Below are positions 5,775 to 7,297 of a stretch of 7,297 nucleotides of DNA, piece after piece. Within the stretch, counting starts at the first letter, position 1. Every line of letters starts with the position of its first letter. Under the pieces are notes generated by a model, which ran no database searches, was not told the DNA's origin, and worked only from the letters and a program-made list of their open reading frames with translations. The translations under genes were made by a program, and so were the position numbers. Source of the stretch: Candidatus Cloacimonadota bacterium (lineage in GTDB: Bacteria; Cloacimonadota; Cloacimonadia; Cloacimonadales; WRIO01). Location of the stretch: positions 1 to 7,297 of the forward strand of contig JALNXV010000178.1 of assembly GCA_023230175.1 (NCBI GenBank), read 5' to 3'.

Positions 5775-6959
5775 CTATTCTACTACTTCACCAACAACGC
5801 CGGCACCGATAGTTCTTCCACCTTCACGAATAGCGAAGCGAAGTCCTTGTTCCATAGCGATTGGCTGAATTAATTCCACATTTACTGTGATATTGTCACC
5901 GGGCATAACCATTTCTACTCCCTCCGGAAGTGATAATGAACCCGTAACGTCTGTTGTTCTAAAATAGAACTGAGGACGATATCCTGTAAAGAATGGTTTG
6001 TGACGTCCACCTTCTGATTGAGTTAAAACGTATGTTTCACCTTTGAATTTTGTATGTGGTGTAATTGATTTAGGTTTAGCAAGCACCATACCTCTTTCAA
6101 CGTCTGTCTTTCCAAATCCGCGTAACAATAAACCAACATTATCTCCCGCTTCGCATGTATCCATAATCTTACGGAACATCTCAATACCGGTAATTGTTGT
6201 TTCTACAGTTTCTCTGATTCCAACTCTTTCAGCTTTATCATTTACCTTGATAGAACCTCTTTCAAGTCTTCCTGTTGCAACTGTTCCACGTCCGGGAATT
6301 GAAAATACGTCTTCCACAGGCATTAAGAATGGTTTGTCTTTATCACGTTCAGGTGTTGGAATATAACTATCAACAGCATCCATAAGCTCTTGTAATTTCG
6401 CTTCACCCTCAGGTTCTCCGTTTAATCCTTTTAACGCTGATCCGCGAATGATAGGAATATCATCTCCCGGGAAACCATATTTTGACAATAAATCTCTTAC
6501 TTCAAGCTCTACAAGATCTAATAATTCTTCATCATCAACCATATCACACTTGTTTAAGAATACTACCATTGCAGGTACACCTACTTGACGTGCAAGTAAG
6601 ATGTGCTCACGTGTTTGAGGCATTGGACCGTCAAACGCACTTACAACTAATATCGCACCGTCCATTTGAGCAGCACCGGTAATCATATTTTTTACATAAT
6701 CAGCGTGACCGGGGCAGTCAACATGTGCATAGTGACGAGATTCTGTCTGATATTCAACATGTGCTGTCGCAATAGTAATGCCACGTTCTTTTTCTTCCGG
6801 GGCATTGTCAATTGAATCAAAAGAACGGAATGAACCTCCGCCTTTCTTAGATAAATAACTTGTAATTGCCGCAGTTAAAGTTGTCTTACCATGATCAACA
6901 TGACCGATGGTACCAACATTAACGTGAGGTTTGCTTCTTACAAATTTCTCTTTTGCCAT
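5775..6959 (-). CDS. tuf: Translation elongation factor Tu
   Basis: GTPase that carries aminoacyl-tRNA to the ribosomal A site. The 394 residues equal the usual bacterial length. All nucleotide-binding motifs are intact: G1 GHVDHGKT (19-26), the G2 threonine in RGITI (Thr62), G3 DCPGH (81-85), G4 NKCD (136-139) and G5 GSAL (173-176). Domain 2 is about 205-300 ([13 protein letters not shown] 223-235) and domain 3 runs from about 300 to the end GVVGEVVE. Positions linked to elfamycin resistance look wild type: Gln125, Gln330 and Ala376. Slight oddities are KPKS at 295-298, where KPGS or KPGT is usual, and DTCEAGDN at 267-274. ATG has a strong GGAGG at a spacing of 4. It heads the cluster behind the best promoter in the window. 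Confidence 0.98.
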   Translation of the reverse strand: MAKEKFVRSKPHVNVGTIGHVDHGKTTLTAAITSYLSKKGGGSFRSFDSIDNAPEEKERGITIATAHVEYQTESRHYAHVDCPGHADYVKNMITGAAQMDGAILVVSAFDGPMPQTREHILLARQVGVPAMVVFLNKCDMVDDEELLDLVELEVRDLLSKYGFPGDDIPIIRGSALKGLNGEPEGEAKLQELMDAVDSYIPTPERDKDKPFLMPVEDVFSIPGRGTVATGRLERGSIKVNDKAERVGIRETVETTITGIEMFRKIMDTCEAGDNVGLLLRGFGKTDVERGMVLAKPKSITPHTKFKGETYVLTQSEGGRHKPFFTGYRPQFYFRTTDVTGSLSLPEGVEMVMPGDNITVNVELIQPIAMEQGLRFAIREGGRTIGAGVVGEVVE

Positions 6960-6977
6960 CTTTCCTCCATAGATCTA

Positions 6978-6994
6978 AAAGTCTTTTTGACTTT
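6978..6994 (-). other. Small hairpin in the tuf leader
   Basis: AAAGTC AAAAA GACTTT forms a 6-bp stem with a 5-base loop in the 5' untranslated RNA, ending 10 bases before the GGAGG site. It leaves the ribosome binding site free. It may stabilise the message or be a chance feature of AT-rich DNA. Confidence 0.35.
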
Positions 6995-7037
6995 AATACT
7001 TCGACTAAATATATAATATATTCAGCCTGTAAAATTC

Positions 7038-7066
7038 CAAAAATACAATTCAAGAAAAACTGTCAA
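7038..7066 (-). promoter_or_regulatory. Probable promoter of the tuf operon
   Basis: The minus strand shows TTGACA (7066-7061) followed, 18 bases after its TTG, by TATTTTTG (7045-7038). TTG plus TAnnTTTG is the Bacteroidota-type -33/-7 promoter; the TTGACA hexamer is also a perfect sigma-70 -35 box, but no good TATAAT lies 16-18 bases on. The start of transcription would be near 7031, giving a leader of about 70 bases. It is the only place upstream of tuf where both elements match. Confidence 0.6.
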
Positions 7067-7067
7067 C

Positions 7068-7109
7068 TATTTTTTAAAAAAAATGAAAAATATTTAAATT
7101 ATTTAAAAA
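7068..7109 (-). promoter_or_regulatory. A/T block upstream of the tuf promoter, UP-element-like
   Basis: Forty-one of 42 bases are A or T, with several A and T tracts, directly upstream of the -33 element. Such blocks at highly expressed promoters bind the alpha C-terminal domains of RNA polymerase or bend the DNA. The position fits; the function is inferred. Confidence 0.35.
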
Positions 7110-7297
7110 CAATGAGATAATATTGAGCCTGACGAACTAAGGTTTTAACAATAATTTTTTATATCATTTAAAATATCATAACAAACAAGGCTATAAAATA
7201 ATTATGTTATACAAATATCTCTGCTTGCACCAAAAACAACTTAACTACAAATATCAAGCCGAAAATTTGTAAAACAATACTTGTTTTTTTTCAAAAT

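Larger units (their letters stand above)
6960..7297. other. Gene-free AT-rich region upstream of tuf
   Basis: 338 bases without a credible gene on either strand; the longest plus-strand frame noticed here (from ATG at 7204) is only 22 codons. It contains the tuf leader and promoter (6960-7066), an almost pure A/T block (7068-7109), and beyond that only short repeats: ATATCAT at 7161-7167 and 7173-7179, and TACAAATATC at 7210-7219 and 7246-7255. An AAAACAA-TAC-TTGTTTT stem (7271-7287) followed by a T run could be a weak terminator for the region to the right. No tRNA cluster is present here, unlike the layout before tufB in E. coli. Confidence 0.7.

Noticed and set aside
6043..6682. Plus-strand frames at 6043-6366 and 6482-6682
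   Set aside because: Both are antisense to tuf, which is intact and highly conserved across this stretch.
7008..7022. AATATAT-A-ATATATT palindrome in the tuf leader as an operator
   Set aside because: It is made only of A and T in very AT-rich DNA, has almost no loop if folded, and there is no second copy to suggest a binding site.
7271..7291. AAAACAA-TAC-TTGTTTT stem and T run as a firm terminator
   Set aside because: The stem has only two G-C pairs and there is no gene upstream of it on the plus strand within the window. Noted as weak within the intergenic entry rather than called separately.

Overview
The window is a single, uninterrupted minus-strand run of translation and transcription genes. 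In transcription order it reads tuf (EF-Tu), rpmG (L33), tRNA-Trp(CCA), secE, nusG, rplK (L11), rplA (L1), rplJ (L10), rplL (L7/L12) and rpoB. RpoB runs off the left edge after 815 codons. This is the widely conserved tuf-secE-nusG-rplKAJL-rpoB cluster. I see no mobile element, CRISPR array, phage gene or unknown protein-coding gene. The plus-strand open frames are antisense shadows of these genes.

Layout, right to left: 7297-6960 is an AT-rich, gene-free stretch that holds the likely tuf promoter and leader. 6959-5524 is tuf, rpmG and tRNA-Trp, packed with gaps of 13 and 12 bases. A 72-base gap with a strong imperfect hairpin precedes secE. secE to rplL (5451-2596) are spaced by 9, 16, 41, 9 and 21 bases, which implies one polycistronic message. 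A 150-base gap with a 10-bp GC-rich hairpin separates rplL from rpoB, which starts with TTG behind a good Shine-Dalgarno sequence.

Organism: an AT-rich bacterium. The NusG sequence (ADLT and FLG segments) and a promoter matching the Bacteroidota-type -33/-7 consensus point to the FCB group (Bacteroidota, Chlorobiota, Ignavibacteria, Kapabacteria and relatives). Clear Shine-Dalgarno sequences before most genes fit the Chlorobiota/Ignavibacteria side better than classical Bacteroidia, which mostly lack them. This placement is an inference from memory of family sequences and is only moderately secure.

How the genes work together: EF-Tu delivers aminoacyl-tRNA to the ribosome. L11, L1, L10 and L7/L12 form or neighbour the factor-binding stalk that EF-Tu uses. 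NusG couples transcription with translation on the RNA polymerase whose beta subunit is RpoB. SecE is part of the export channel. The points most worth a second look are unusual residues in the rifampicin pocket of RpoB, the two intercistronic hairpins, the tuf promoter, and a changed FPGY motif in NusG. None of these amounts to a new system.
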